A DNA stretch of 41,587 nt, taken from Fibrobacter sp. UWB2 (GTDB taxonomy: Bacteria; Fibrobacterota; Fibrobacteria; Fibrobacterales; Fibrobacteraceae). The notes beneath the pieces were generated by a model. That model worked only from the letters and a program-made list of their open reading frames with translations, did not search any database and was not told where the DNA came from. Every line of letters starts with the position of its first letter. The stretch's first letter is position 1. The stretch covers positions 1-41,587 of the forward strand of contig NZ_MWQK01000009.1 in NCBI RefSeq assembly GCF_002210425.1, in the 5' to 3' direction. The translations under genes and the position numbers were made by a program. Positions 1 to 7,845 of the stretch are shown here, in pieces.

Positions 1-283
1 AGAAAGAATAATTGCCCTTGCGCGAAAGCGTGATAGAATTCTTGAGGCTCTTGTAAAGGTCATCGCGAAGTTCCATCGCTGCAAATGCGGACTGCACAAG
101 TTCCTTGAGCTTTGCAATCACCGACGCATCCGAAATTACAAAGAAGTGGTTCCCTTGCGCGTTACCGCCCGTAGGGCCGAACTGCCCTGCTTCGGCAATC
201 AATTTCAGCTTTTCAATTTCAACAGGCTGAGCCTTGAACTTTCGCGTACTGCGACGCGTCTTGATATTTTCCAGTGTGTTCAT
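1..283 (-). CDS. Nitroreductase family protein, 3' part cut off by window edge
   Basis: The first 94 residues of a flavin-dependent nitroreductase-like oxidoreductase are visible; the rest lies outside the window. The N-terminus carries the usual family opening, IKTRRSTRKF followed by IAEAGQFGPTGGNAQ, a stretch that in this family contacts FMN phosphate (RRS) and shapes the active site. Members use NAD(P)H to reduce nitro compounds, quinones or enones in the cytoplasm; the natural substrate cannot be told from this fragment. The ATG at 283 is preceded by a strong GAGGAG that overlaps the stop codon of the upstream lipoprotein gene, which ends at 286 only 2 nt away. The two genes are therefore probably co-transcribed and translationally coupled. 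Family call is firm, specific function unknown. Confidence 0.85.
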   Translation of the reverse strand, partial: MNTLENIKTRRSTRKFKAQPVEIEKLKLIAEAGQFGPTGGNAQGNHFFVISDASVIAKLKELVQSAFAAMELRDDLYKSLKNSITLSRKGNYSF

Positions 284-285
284 TT

Positions 286-1380
286 TTACTCCTCAGGTTC
301 TTCTTTCCAGATGCCCGAATACTTTTCGCAATGATAACGGATCCCGTCATTTACAGTAACAGAATCCTTCCTGAACAGGCATACACCAATTACATCTTCC
401 AGTGATGTCTGCAGGCGCCAAAAGCCAAGAGCCTTATCATAGACAAAAGTACGGCCATTATACGAACTATACTCATTGTCGAGCTTGCAATATTCTTCAC
501 TTTCCGACATAAACGTTTCCGAAGAAAGTGCTAGCGAAATCCCGTAGGCACGCTTAAAGAAGTCGTAATCGCAATGGCAGATTCCAAGAACTGAGTCTCT
601 CGAAAAACTCATGAACTGGATGTTCTCAGCCTCGTCATTAAGCACCATAAAGGTTGAAAGGTACGCATCGGCAGACTTCGCCATCAGCGAATCGCTAACA
701 TTCCCTGCCTTGGCAAAATCCTTATAGAACTCATTGAACGTGCTGTAAAATACGCTATCCGAAATTTCATGACGACAATAAATGTACAACAGCAAGCCAT
801 TCAAGCGTTCCGTATTACCGTGATACTCATACACGGTCATGTTGTTCGACATCACGTCATCCATATCCGTATTGAATGCACTTCGCATATCCAAGACAGC
901 CTGGGCTTCCGCCCTTTCAAAAGTACTGTCCTCTTCGAGCATCAAGGTTTCAATACGCCCAGACATTAAAGCCTTGGGAAGGCTCAGTTCCGCTTCGATA
1001 TTGGATTCCTTTAGGCGCACATACTGGGAAAACTCCATTTTTTCATTTTCCCCAAGCGGGAACGTAACCACAAGCTTTATAACCGGGTAGGGATAATCGC
1101 GGTCAACCACCGAGAATATATTTTCTCCCCAGTCATTGACTTTAAGCGCCGCTTCGATAGAATCAATAGGATTGAGCTTTGCATCAAGACTTATGACCTT
1201 GACTTTTTCCGGCTTCATGGTCTTGAGATAACGGACCACACCACGCATATACGTAGGGGAATACTGGACGCCATATTCATCAACACGACCGTAAACGCTT
1301 TCCTCGCCATCCATACAGGAACTTGTAAACAAGCTCAACAGAGCAAGTAGCAGGAACGTGGCCGCTTTTTTAAAATTCAT
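286..1380 (-). CDS. Putative lipoprotein of unknown function
   Basis: A 364-aa protein with a lipoprotein signal peptide: a Lys-containing n-region, a hydrophobic stretch, then the lipobox LFTSSC, so the mature protein would start at Cys22 and be lipid anchored. I recognise no domain in the remainder. It is acidic and mixed alpha/beta in appearance, with an N-terminal segment (about residues 50-130) rich in beta-type sequence such as VIKLVVTFPL and a longer, probably helical central part. A GGGAGAA Shine-Dalgarno lies just before the ATG, and a TATATTTA box about 19 nt upstream of the ATG could be its promoter. It is followed 2 nt later by the nitroreductase start. Probably a lineage-specific Fibrobacter envelope protein; no function is proposed. 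Confidence 0.8.
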   Translation of the reverse strand: MNFKKAATFLLLALLSLFTSSCMDGEESVYGRVDEYGVQYSPTYMRGVVRYLKTMKPEKVKVISLDAKLNPIDSIEAALKVNDWGENIFSVVDRDYPYPVIKLVVTFPLGENEKMEFSQYVRLKESNIEAELSLPKALMSGRIETLMLEEDSTFERAEAQAVLDMRSAFNTDMDDVMSNNMTVYEYHGNTERLNGLLLYIYCRHEISDSVFYSTFNEFYKDFAKAGNVSDSLMAKSADAYLSTFMVLNDEAENIQFMSFSRDSVLGICHCDYDFFKRAYGISLALSSETFMSESEEYCKLDNEYSSYNGRTFVYDKALGFWRLQTSLEDVIGVCLFRKDSVTVNDGIRYHCEKYSGIWKEEPEE

Positions 1381-1443
1381 AATTTCTCCCTATTTTTTGT
1401 AAATATACAAACTCTATTTAGAACAGAGTATATAAAACAGACA

Positions 1444-1463
1444 ATCCGGCCTAAAGGCCGGAT
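1444..1463 (-). terminator. Hairpin downstream of argA, probable terminator
   Basis: A perfect inverted repeat of 9 bp (ATCCGGCCT / AGGCCGGAT) with a 2-nt loop lies 80 nt past the argA stop. On the minus strand it is followed by TGTCTGTTTTATA, a moderately U-rich tail. Probably an intrinsic terminator, weaker than the others in this window. Confidence 0.55.
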
Positions 1464-1543
1464 GAAATGTTGAAAGGCGGTGATAATAAACGAAATATGC
1501 GCCGTTTACAACAAGATTCGTGCCGTTTATAAATGCGCGCGAA

Positions 1544-2899
1544 TTACTTGTTCAATGGGAGCATCAAGATTCTGGACTTGCGTTTCTGATTGTAATGTTC
1601 ACGCTTGCTCTTCGGCAATTCTTCGACAGTACCATCTTCGAATCCGAGCTGGTAGAACCAATCGAGAGCCTGCGTCGTGAGCAAGAACAAAGTCTTGTAG
1701 CCCTTCATGCGACCCAGTGAAATCAGGTGGCGCACGATGGCTTCGCCAATGCCGGACTTGCGGTAGTTCGCACCGACTGCAATTCCCGCAACTTCGGCCA
1801 TGCCGTCTTCGAAGGCATGGAGTGCGCCACAGCCATGGATGCTATTGTCAATGCTATAGACAACGTAATCTTCCAACTTTTCGGAGATGGAATCCTGCGT
1901 ACGCGGTACAAGGTAACCCTTCGCAATGTAATCCTGCATGATGCGGAGGATATCCGGAATGTCTTCGATTGTCGCCGGGCGGATACTGGAGTACTGGTTC
2001 GCGTACACCATGGTTCCGTCACCGCGGGCGGAGAACACTTCCTGCAGCACGCTACCCTGGAATTCACCACTCAACAGGTGAACGCGGTTCGCACCGGCTT
2101 CGCATGCATGGATGGCATTCATCAAGTAATCCATCTGCGCAAAGTCAAGCACGTCGGAGTTGAGTTCCAAGAGCTCCTTCGCCTGATCGATATCCATTGC
2201 CGAAATAAGCCCGTTATCGGTCGGTTCCAGGTGCTTCGTATTCTTGCCCGTCACAAGGCCTTCGAGCTTGATACCGCTTTCGCTTCCGATAAAGAAGAGT
2301 TTCCCGACCTTGAGGTACTTGCAAAGTTCCGTCGCCAGTTCTGTACTCGAAATGTTGTAGGCGTGTCCAATCTTGTTCCAGCCAATCGGCGGAATGATCG
2401 GCACGAACTTCTCGTTCATGAGCTGTTCGAGCAAGTCGCGCTGGATGCGTTCGATACGGCCGGTACGCATATAGTCGATACCGTTGATGACACCCATGCT
2501 GCGAGCCAAAATCCAGTTGCCTTGAATGCCACTGAGGCCGCTTGCCGTAAGGTGACTCATGATGCGCTGCGCAACACCCAAGGAAGCCTGCTCCACAAGC
2601 GGGAGCGCCTCTTCGTTCGTGAGTCTTACGCCGTTATGAAATTCCGTCTCAAGGTCCCAGGCCTTGAGCTGAGCGTCGATGCTATTTCGCGTGCCCGGCA
2701 CGATAATGATGCGAATGCCCGCCTTATGCAAAAGGGCGATATCGCGCATCAGCACGGGGAACATCGGATGGTCCATCAGGCTATCGTCAATTTTCAGGAC
2801 GAAAAGCTGGCCCTTGAACCTATCCATGTAGCCAAACACTTCCCGGATGAATCCGGCAACTTCGAAGTGCTGAGAATAAAAATCGGACGCTGTACTCAT
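1544..2899 (-). CDS. argA: N-acetylglutamate synthase (amino-acid N-acetyltransferase)
   Basis: Catalyses acetyl-CoA + L-glutamate to N-acetylglutamate, the first committed step of arginine synthesis. The 451-aa length matches classical ArgA (about 440 aa). The first ~290 residues form an amino-acid-kinase-like domain (LFVLKIDDSLMDHP, then IRIIIVPGTRNSID, and PIIPPIGWNKIGHAYNISS), which in this family binds arginine for feedback control. Residues from about 305 on form a GNAT domain (RPATIEDIPDILRIM) with the acetyl-CoA loop YRKSGIGEAI and a C-terminal TLFLLTTQALDWFYQLGF. The ATG has no Shine-Dalgarno; a TACTTTTT box ends 5 nt upstream, suggesting a leaderless message. It lies just after the terminator of the FKBP gene, so it is probably a single transcription unit. 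Confidence 0.92.
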   Translation of the reverse strand: MSTASDFYSQHFEVAGFIREVFGYMDRFKGQLFVLKIDDSLMDHPMFPVLMRDIALLHKAGIRIIIVPGTRNSIDAQLKAWDLETEFHNGVRLTNEEALPLVEQASLGVAQRIMSHLTASGLSGIQGNWILARSMGVINGIDYMRTGRIERIQRDLLEQLMNEKFVPIIPPIGWNKIGHAYNISSTELATELCKYLKVGKLFFIGSESGIKLEGLVTGKNTKHLEPTDNGLISAMDIDQAKELLELNSDVLDFAQMDYLMNAIHACEAGANRVHLLSGEFQGSVLQEVFSARGDGTMVYANQYSSIRPATIEDIPDILRIMQDYIAKGYLVPRTQDSISEKLEDYVVYSIDNSIHGCGALHAFEDGMAEVAGIAVGANYRKSGIGEAIVRHLISLGRMKGYKTLFLLTTQALDWFYQLGFEDGTVEELPKSKREHYNQKRKSRILMLPLNK

Positions 2900-2904
2900 A
2901 GCTT

Positions 2905-2912
2905 AAAAAGTA
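2905..2912 (-). promoter_or_regulatory. TAnnTTTG-like promoter box of argA
   Basis: TACTTTTT on the minus strand ends 5 nt before the argA ATG. No Shine-Dalgarno lies in between, so the transcript would start at or next to the A of the ATG. No clear upstream TTTG is seen at the expected distance. Confidence 0.45.
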
Positions 2913-2918
2913 GCAACA

Positions 2919-2947
2919 GAAAAAGCGAAGGACAGAACATCCTTCGC
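2919..2947 (-). terminator. Intrinsic terminator of the FKBP gene
   Basis: Perfect 8-bp stem GCGAAGGA / TCCTTCGC with a 7-nt loop, followed on the minus strand by TTTTTCTG. It lies 25 nt past the FKBP stop codon and immediately before the argA promoter box. Confidence 0.85.
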
Positions 2948-2971
2948 CATTTGAACAAATATTTGGCGTTT

Positions 2972-3790
2972 TTACTTCGCCGGGAAAACCTGCAGCAGTT
3001 CCACCTCGAACACAAGGAGCGAGTTAGGCGGAATTGACGGCGGAGCACCCGCCTCGCCGTAGGCAAGCGCACTCGGAATCCAGGCCTTCACCTTCTCGCC
3101 GACCTTCATTTCCAGGAGCAGGTCCTGCCAGCCTTCGATTACGGAAGTCACCGCAAATTCCATCGGGGCACCGCGCTTGACGCTATTGTCAAATTCCGTA
3201 CCGTTGAGGAGCGTACCCACGTAATGGACCTGGACCTTGTCGGTTGCCTTAGGCTTAATACCCGTGCCTTCCTTGAGCATGATGTACTGTACACCCTTCT
3301 TTGTCACCCAGACTCTCGGGTCCTGGGCATTCTTTGCCAAAAACGAAGCCTGGTCACTAAGAGCCTTGCGTGCCGCGGCAGCCTCGTCGATATCCTTTTG
3401 CATCTGCATCTGGTTGAGGAGGTCCTGAAGAGCGGCTTCGGACTGGGAATCCGTCATGAGGATTTCACGGCTGGAATCGAGCACATCGCGCATGGCATCC
3501 ATAAGGACGTCTAGCTTTACAGGCACATTGATATTGGAAAGGGCTCTGCCAAAGTCAACACCTAGCGCATAACTGTAGCGGTCAACCGCATTGTCCAAAA
3601 AGACCTTCTGTTCGTGAGTTTCGCTAGGTTCCGGTATGGGCGTCAACTCGGGGACACTGGGAGCCACATTGACCTTGAGAGTATCTGCGGAAGGAGTGCT
3701 CGGATTAACAGCGGGTGCAGGCTTACTGCCACCACAGGCTACTAAAGCACCCCCCACAATAAATACTGGCAAATAACGAAAAATTTTCAT
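2972..3790 (-). CDS. FKBP-type peptidyl-prolyl cis-trans isomerase, lipoprotein
   Basis: A 272-aa envelope folding helper of the FkpA/Mip type. It starts with a lipoprotein signal peptide ending in the lipobox LVAC (Cys19), then a Pro/Ser-rich spacer to about residue 60. Residues ~65-150 form the helical dimerisation domain typical of Mip-like proteins (YSYALGVDFGRALSN...), and ~170-270 form the FKBP catalytic domain with VQVHYVGTLLNGTEFDNS, GWQDLLLEMKVGEK and IPPNSLLVFEVELL. The family catalyses cis-trans isomerisation of prolyl bonds in periplasmic or outer-membrane proteins. A GGAT about 8 nt before the ATG can serve as ribosome binding site. It has its own terminator. Which client proteins it serves cannot be seen from the context. 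Confidence 0.92.
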   Translation of the reverse strand: MKIFRYLPVFIVGGALVACGGSKPAPAVNPSTPSADTLKVNVAPSVPELTPIPEPSETHEQKVFLDNAVDRYSYALGVDFGRALSNINVPVKLDVLMDAMRDVLDSSREILMTDSQSEAALQDLLNQMQMQKDIDEAAAARKALSDQASFLAKNAQDPRVWVTKKGVQYIMLKEGTGIKPKATDKVQVHYVGTLLNGTEFDNSVKRGAPMEFAVTSVIEGWQDLLLEMKVGEKVKAWIPSALAYGEAGAPPSIPPNSLLVFEVELLQVFPAK

Positions 3791-3933
3791 AAAAAGGATC
3801 CAGTCCTATATTTTGTCCCTTAAAAATACTTTTTTTGGCCAAAAAACGGGAAAAAATATGAGGAATATCTCTAATTTACTATAAATGTAAAGAAAAACAC
3901 ACACTACCCCTTTAAAATAGCTTACTTTTTTGC

Positions 3934-3941
3934 TATCTTAG
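3934..3941 (+). promoter_or_regulatory. Promoter box of the 81-aa gene
   Basis: TATCTTAG preceded by a T-rich run lies 20 nt before the ATG at 3962, with an AAGGA Shine-Dalgarno in between, giving a leader of about 15 nt. It resembles the TAnnTTTG boxes elsewhere in the window. Confidence 0.4.
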
Positions 3942-3961
3942 CACCGAAAGGAAAATTTACA

Positions 3962-4207
3962 ATGAAAAACAGCTTTAAGTGTTATATTGATTCTGCAACA
4001 GCTCAAAAAAAGCTGTTCGATGAATCTATTGATAACGTTAAAGATTCCTTAGTGAAAGTTGTAGCGGAATCTACAGTTAAGAGCGATGTGCAACTTTTTA
4101 AGAAGCCGGAACCGGTTTACTCTTCAACTGGCTGGCTTAAGGGCGCCCTCTCCTATCCGTGGGCAATCGTAAGCGTCATCATCCCATCGATTCTCGAAAA
4201 CCTTTAA
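3962..4207 (+). CDS. Small protein of unknown function (81 aa)
   Basis: I do not recognise this protein. The first 50 residues are polar and probably helical with many Lys, Asp and Ser; the C-terminal 25 residues, from GWLKGALSYPW to SILENL, are hydrophobic and could be an amphipathic or membrane-inserting helix. There is no signal peptide. The gene looks real because it has a promoter-like box, an AAGGA ribosome binding site with good spacing, and a clean intrinsic terminator 29 nt after the stop, making a compact single-gene transcription unit. It is the only plus-strand gene among minus-strand neighbours here. Codon use is ordinary for the region. Confidence 0.65.
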   Translation: MKNSFKCYIDSATAQKKLFDESIDNVKDSLVKVVAESTVKSDVQLFKKPEPVYSSTGWLKGALSYPWAIVSVIIPSILENL

Positions 4208-4235
4208 TTTGAAGTTTACACTTCAACTCCGAAAC

Positions 4236-4264
4236 GCCCGCCCCAAGCGGGCTTTGTTTTTTTA
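4236..4264 (+). terminator. Intrinsic terminator of the 81-aa gene
   Basis: GCCCGC, a 5-nt loop, GCGGGC, then TTTGTTTTTTT. A textbook intrinsic terminator 29 nt after the stop codon. Confidence 0.9.
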
Positions 4265-4369
4265 AAGAATATTCCTTTGCTGTTTTTCAAATCAAATCGC
4301 GCGATAGCAAATCAACTAAAAAGATAACAGGCTATCGTTGTGAGAATAAAAGCGTCGGCCAAGGTATTG

Positions 4370-4490
4370 TCTTCGCAGTAGCGTGCAAAACGAGAGTCGC
4401 GGGCGACTGCTTGCAGGCGCACATGACCGAGTGAAGCCGCTGACGCCGTAGGCGTCAACTCCGAGCTGGGGCCCCGCCCGCATGACGTAC
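4370..4490. other. GC-rich structured intergenic stretch
   Basis: The 4265-4562 spacer holds no gene I can support. Its middle is GC-rich and contains two perfect short hairpins: AGTCGC-gg-GCGACT at 4395-4408 and TGACGCC-gta-GGCGTCA at 4441-4457. The flanks are AT-rich. It could be a dispersed intergenic repeat, a gene remnant or a small structured RNA; there is no promoter or terminator that frames it. Confidence 0.3.
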
Positions 4491-4514
4491 TTTTTCACTA
4501 TTTAAAAAAAGACC

Positions 4515-4545
4515 TTTGGCGGTTAGCCTATTTTTTTTATTTTTG
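4515..4545 (+). promoter_or_regulatory. Bacteroidetes-type promoter of folD
   Basis: TTTG at 4515-4518, exactly 19 nt, then TATTTTTG at 4538-4545. This is the full -33/-7 pattern known from Bacteroides (TTTG-N19-TAnnTTTG). The predicted leader is about 12 nt and includes the ACGGAG ribosome binding site before the ATG at 4563. Confidence 0.65.
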
Positions 4546-4562
4546 GGAAAAACGGAGATTTT

Positions 4563-5402
4563 ATGGCAGCACTCATTCTCGATGGCAAGGCTCTTGCCAA
4601 GACTACTGAAGAAGAACTCAGCGCCCGCGTGGCAAAGCTCAAGGAAAAGACCGGCAAGACCCCGATTCTTGCAACGATTCTCGTGGGCGACGACCCGGCA
4701 AGCGCCACTTACGTCAAGATGAAGGGTAATGCTTGTGCTCGCGTGGGCATGGAAAGCATCCGCGTGGTGATGGACAAGAACACCACGACCGAAGAACTCC
4801 TCAACAAGATTCAGGAACTCAACGAGAACCCGAACGTGCACGGCATCCTCTTGCAGCACCCGGTTCCGCGCCACATCGACGAACGTGCCGCCTTCGAAGC
4901 TATTGACGCCCGCAAGGACGTAGACGGTGTGACCTGCCTCGGCTTTGGCCGCATGTCCATGGGCGAGCGTGCTTACGGCTGCGCAACGCCGGCCGGCATC
5001 ATGCGTCTCCTCAAGGCTTACAACATTCCGCTTTCTGGCAAACACGCTGTAGTCGTTGGCCGTAGCGCCATCCTCGGAAAGCCGATGGCCATGATGCTCC
5101 TCAACGCGAACTGCACCGTGACCATTTGCCACAGCAAGACCGAAAACCTTCCGGAATTTGTGAAGCAGGCAGACATCCTCGTGGGTGCCGTCGGCAAGCC
5201 GGAATTCATCAAGAAGTCCTGGATCAAGCCGGGTGCAGTCGTCGTGGACGCTGGTTACCATCCGGGTGGCGTGGGCGATATCGAAAAGGGTCTCGAAGAA
5301 GTCGCATCCGCATACACTCCGGTTCCGGGCGGTGTCGGCCCGATGACCATCAACACCCTCATCTACCAGAGCGTGGAATCCGGCGAATCCCTCATTAAGT
5401 AA
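4563..5402 (+). CDS. folD: Bifunctional methylenetetrahydrofolate dehydrogenase / methenyl-THF cyclohydrolase
   Basis: Interconverts 5,10-methylene-THF, methenyl-THF and 10-formyl-THF with NADP, feeding purine and formyl-Met synthesis. At 279 aa it is of normal length. The catalytic segment [19 protein letters not shown] carries the Tyr and Lys of the active site; GILLQHPVP supplies the conserved Gln, although QHPVP differs from the more common QLPLP; DVDGVT supplies the Asp. The NADP-binding half has [17 protein letters not shown], and the family ends with [13 protein letters not shown] Cys-containing GCATPAGIM stands where PCTP is usual, an accepted variant. It has its own promoter and an ACGGAG ribosome binding site. 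The next gene follows after a dispersed repeat. Confidence 0.95.
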   Translation: MAALILDGKALAKTTEEELSARVAKLKEKTGKTPILATILVGDDPASATYVKMKGNACARVGMESIRVVMDKNTTTEELLNKIQELNENPNVHGILLQHPVPRHIDERAAFEAIDARKDVDGVTCLGFGRMSMGERAYGCATPAGIMRLLKAYNIPLSGKHAVVVGRSAILGKPMAMMLLNANCTVTICHSKTENLPEFVKQADILVGAVGKPEFIKKSWIKPGAVVVDAGYHPGGVGDIEKGLEEVASAYTPVPGGVGPMTINTLIYQSVESGESLIK

Positions 5403-5411
5403 CAGCAAAGT

Positions 5412-5497
5412 TATTCTGAGCGAAGTGCCAAAGAATCAAATGTTCATACAGTGTCATCCTGAGCGAAGTGCCGCAAGGCACGAAGCCGAAGGATCCA
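5412..5497 (+). repeat. Two copies of a dispersed intergenic repeat (GTCATCCTGAGCGAAG type)
   Basis: A short copy (5412-5438) reads TTATTCTGAGCGAAGTGCC and ends AAAGAATC. A longer one (5453-5497) reads GTCATCCTGAGCGAAGTGCC, GCAAGGCAC, GAAGCCGAAGGATCC, including a GTGCC/GGCAC hairpin. Related copies occur near 11424, 17676 and 28872. When translated it gives the 'CHPERSAARHEAEGSS' string that often falsely extends gene starts. Confidence 0.8.
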
Positions 5498-5508
5498 GTT
5501 ATTTCTGG

Positions 5509-6459
5509 ATGATCAGCGATTTAATGAAAGGCGCCCTCGTGGCGCTTTTCGCTTTATGCACATTGTGGCCTGCACAAGCTAGTGCCGCATCCGAGCTCCA
5601 AAAGCAGATGGTGCGTGACATGAAGAAATGTGGCAGCACCACCGAAGAAGTCACTTGCGTTATCGAAGGCAAGGACGGCTGGCTCTTTTTGCAAGAAAGC
5701 CTGCTGAACGCCACCAAGCGCTGGAATGACAACACGCCGCAAATCATCGCGTTCAAGGACTCTCTCGAAGCGCGTGGCATCAAGCTCATTGTCGTACCCG
5801 TTCCTGATAAACTCTTAGTTGTCCCTGAACAGTATTCCGACAAGGCAAAAAAAGGAATCAAACTCCCGCAATACAAGAAATGGGTCGACAAGCTCCGCAA
5901 GCATAACGTGACTGTCATTGATGCGCTTGAAAACCTCAAGGACCTCCACAAAAAACTCGGCACCGAAACGCCCATGTTCGAGCCGTACGAAAGCCACTGC
6001 ACAGGCCCTGCAAGACTCGTGCTCGCCAACATGGCAGCCGATTCCATCGCACCGCTCCTCTACGGCATGAACCGCAAGCGCTACCCGATGCGCGATACCA
6101 TCGTCGATGGCACCGGGAATCTCTACGACTTGCTCCATGGCAACGAAATTGAGTACAAAATAAAAGAACAAAAAGTTTTAGGCACCGACGGCTACAAGTA
6201 TCGCGGTTCCAAAAAAGCACCCATCGTCGTCATCGGCGATAGTAACGTCGGCCAGGGAAAATCTTACGGAGCGCAAATCGGCGCATACATCGCAGCAGCG
6301 ACAAGCGTCGAAACATATTCCATCAGCAAAGTCGGCGGTGGCAACATCGGACCGCAAATGTTCAAAGGCAAAAAGAGCTTTTTAGAAGGCAAAAAAGCAG
6401 TCGTCTGGGTTTTTGACGGCCGCGAACTTTACGGGCATTTCAAGGCGCCGGAATTTTAA
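5509..6459 (+). CDS. AlgX/AlgJ-like SGNH hydrolase-fold exported protein
   Basis: About 316 aa with a signal peptide (MKGALVALFALCTLWPAQASA). The body opens with GKDGWLFLQ, the hallmark start of AlgX/AlgJ acetyltransferase-like domains, has the segment FEPYESHCTGPA where the family usually has a D-x-H-W motif, and VVIGDSNVGQGKSYG with the GDS nucleophile block. Such proteins O-acetylate or bind exopolysaccharides in the periplasm, normally with an MBOAT partner that is not seen here. In-frame codons reach back to 5425, but that extension is translated repeat sequence, so the start is 5509 or, more typical for the signal peptide, 5524. The Asp-to-Glu and Trp-to-Cys changes in the His motif leave activity uncertain. 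Confidence 0.75.
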   Translation: MISDLMKGALVALFALCTLWPAQASAASELQKQMVRDMKKCGSTTEEVTCVIEGKDGWLFLQESLLNATKRWNDNTPQIIAFKDSLEARGIKLIVVPVPDKLLVVPEQYSDKAKKGIKLPQYKKWVDKLRKHNVTVIDALENLKDLHKKLGTETPMFEPYESHCTGPARLVLANMAADSIAPLLYGMNRKRYPMRDTIVDGTGNLYDLLHGNEIEYKIKEQKVLGTDGYKYRGSKKAPIVVIGDSNVGQGKSYGAQIGAYIAAATSVETYSISKVGGGNIGPQMFKGKKSFLEGKKAVVWVFDGRELYGHFKAPEF

Positions 6460-6474
6460 AAACCGCTGAGTTTT

Positions 6475-7827
6475 TTAAATGGATTTTGCTATTCTCTCAG
6501 CAATTGATCCAATCTTTTCATATGACAGCGCACGGCAGAGTTTATCTGTAAATTTTCCATATTTACGATAAAGAAAATTAAACGTAAAATAAGAAGCTCT
6601 CACACTTTTCGATTCTGGACACCGACGTATTATATTTTTCAGGCTATATATTTGCTTGTATATCCAAAGATAACCTTGATACAGTTCCTGTTTAGTCATT
6701 CCTTTCGGTTGATAAACCACATGAGCGGTATTGTAAAGCGAGAGGTCTTCAGTCAAAATTCTTCCTTCAGCTTTCATCCTGTCATAGAGAGCCGTCCCAG
6801 GATAAGGAGTCAGAATGTGCGACGTAACCGTTTCAATTTTATTTTTCACAATCCAGTCAAGCGTTGTTCTAAACGTTTCGGGAGAATCTCCGTCTAGCCC
6901 GAATACAAAACTTGCATTAATCATTATTCCTTTTTCATGAATCGCCCTAATCGCCTTTTCGTATTCCTGCGTATGGTTCTGCACTTTATGAACACCACGT
7001 ACAGATTCTGGATTGATGCTTTCAAAACCGATAAATAAACTTTGGCACCCCGATTCTTTCATCAAGTCAAGCATTTCTTCGTCAAAGGCGGTATTGATGG
7101 ATACCGCTGCTCTCCATTTTAAATGCAAAGGCATGATTTCTTTAAGAAACTGTTTCGTCCATTTCGGGTTTCCCGCAAAATTATCATCGATAAACATGAT
7201 ATGCCTTGAACGAACCGCTTTGATATCAGCCAGAACATCTTCGATATTACGATTTACATATTGATGCGCTTTTGCGCTGTTATAACAAAAATCACAACGG
7301 AAGGGGCAACCACGGCTCGTATGCACAACATGGCAATACAAATATTCACCTTTTTTTAGAAAATCGTATGCTGGCGAAACGATTTGATTCCCTTCGAGCG
7401 CCTTTTGGCAACGATAGACTGGTTTTAAATTATTTTCCTGAAAATCCTTGATAATCTGCGGCCACGTTCCCTCAGCAGCTCCGATACAAAGTACATCAAA
7501 AACATTTTCCGGAATGGTATCATAAGCTGTAGTTATATGAATCCCTCCGGCAACAACGATACAGCCTTTTTCACGAAAATGCCGAGAAATCTCGATTGCC
7601 CTCGGCAAAGTGTCAACCGTGACCGAAATCCCGACAATATCAGGCGTATCGTCATAATGAATTTGTTGAATATTCTCATTTTCTAATTGCACTTGGTGTT
7701 CTTTTCGAACAAGATTTACAATCGTAAGCAAACCTAGAGGAGGCGCCATATGCAACTTGATATCCGTATCCATCGGACGACGGTACATCTTAGGTTGAAT
7801 CAATTTAATCAACAAACTCTTTTTCAT
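6475..7827 (-). CDS. B12-binding-domain radical SAM protein
   Basis: A 450-aa protein with an N-terminal cobalamin-binding-type Rossmann domain (about residues 1-140, PPLGLLTIVNLV, DIVGISVTVDT, VVAGGIHITT) and a radical SAM core whose 4Fe-4S cysteines are C174, C178 and C181 in SRGCPFRCDFCYN. Further typical pieces are FIDDNFAGNPKW and SFVFGLDGDSPETF. Family members perform radical methylations, cyclisations or rearrangements on lipids, tetrapyrroles or natural products; the substrate here is unknown. Base composition is clearly more AT-rich than the neighbours (AAA, ATT, TTT codons), suggesting recent acquisition. It begins 18 nt after the SIR2-like gene stop, so co-transcription is possible; the ribosome binding site is weak. 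It converges on the AlgX-like gene 15 nt away. Confidence 0.85.
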   Translation of the reverse strand: MKKSLLIKLIQPKMYRRPMDTDIKLHMAPPLGLLTIVNLVRKEHQVQLENENIQQIHYDDTPDIVGISVTVDTLPRAIEISRHFREKGCIVVAGGIHITTAYDTIPENVFDVLCIGAAEGTWPQIIKDFQENNLKPVYRCQKALEGNQIVSPAYDFLKKGEYLYCHVVHTSRGCPFRCDFCYNSAKAHQYVNRNIEDVLADIKAVRSRHIMFIDDNFAGNPKWTKQFLKEIMPLHLKWRAAVSINTAFDEEMLDLMKESGCQSLFIGFESINPESVRGVHKVQNHTQEYEKAIRAIHEKGIMINASFVFGLDGDSPETFRTTLDWIVKNKIETVTSHILTPYPGTALYDRMKAEGRILTEDLSLYNTAHVVYQPKGMTKQELYQGYLWIYKQIYSLKNIIRRCPESKSVRASYFTFNFLYRKYGKFTDKLCRALSYEKIGSIAERIAKSI

Positions 7828-7845
7828 TTACTTTATTATGGCAAT

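Noticed and set aside
4316-4498. 60-codon minus-strand frame in the folD upstream spacer
   Set aside because: No ribosome site, an odd composition and overlap with hairpins; more likely non-coding.
4455-5408. 317-codon minus-strand frame opposite folD
   Set aside because: folD on the plus strand is complete with all motifs; the antisense frame has no ribosome site and no recognisable family.
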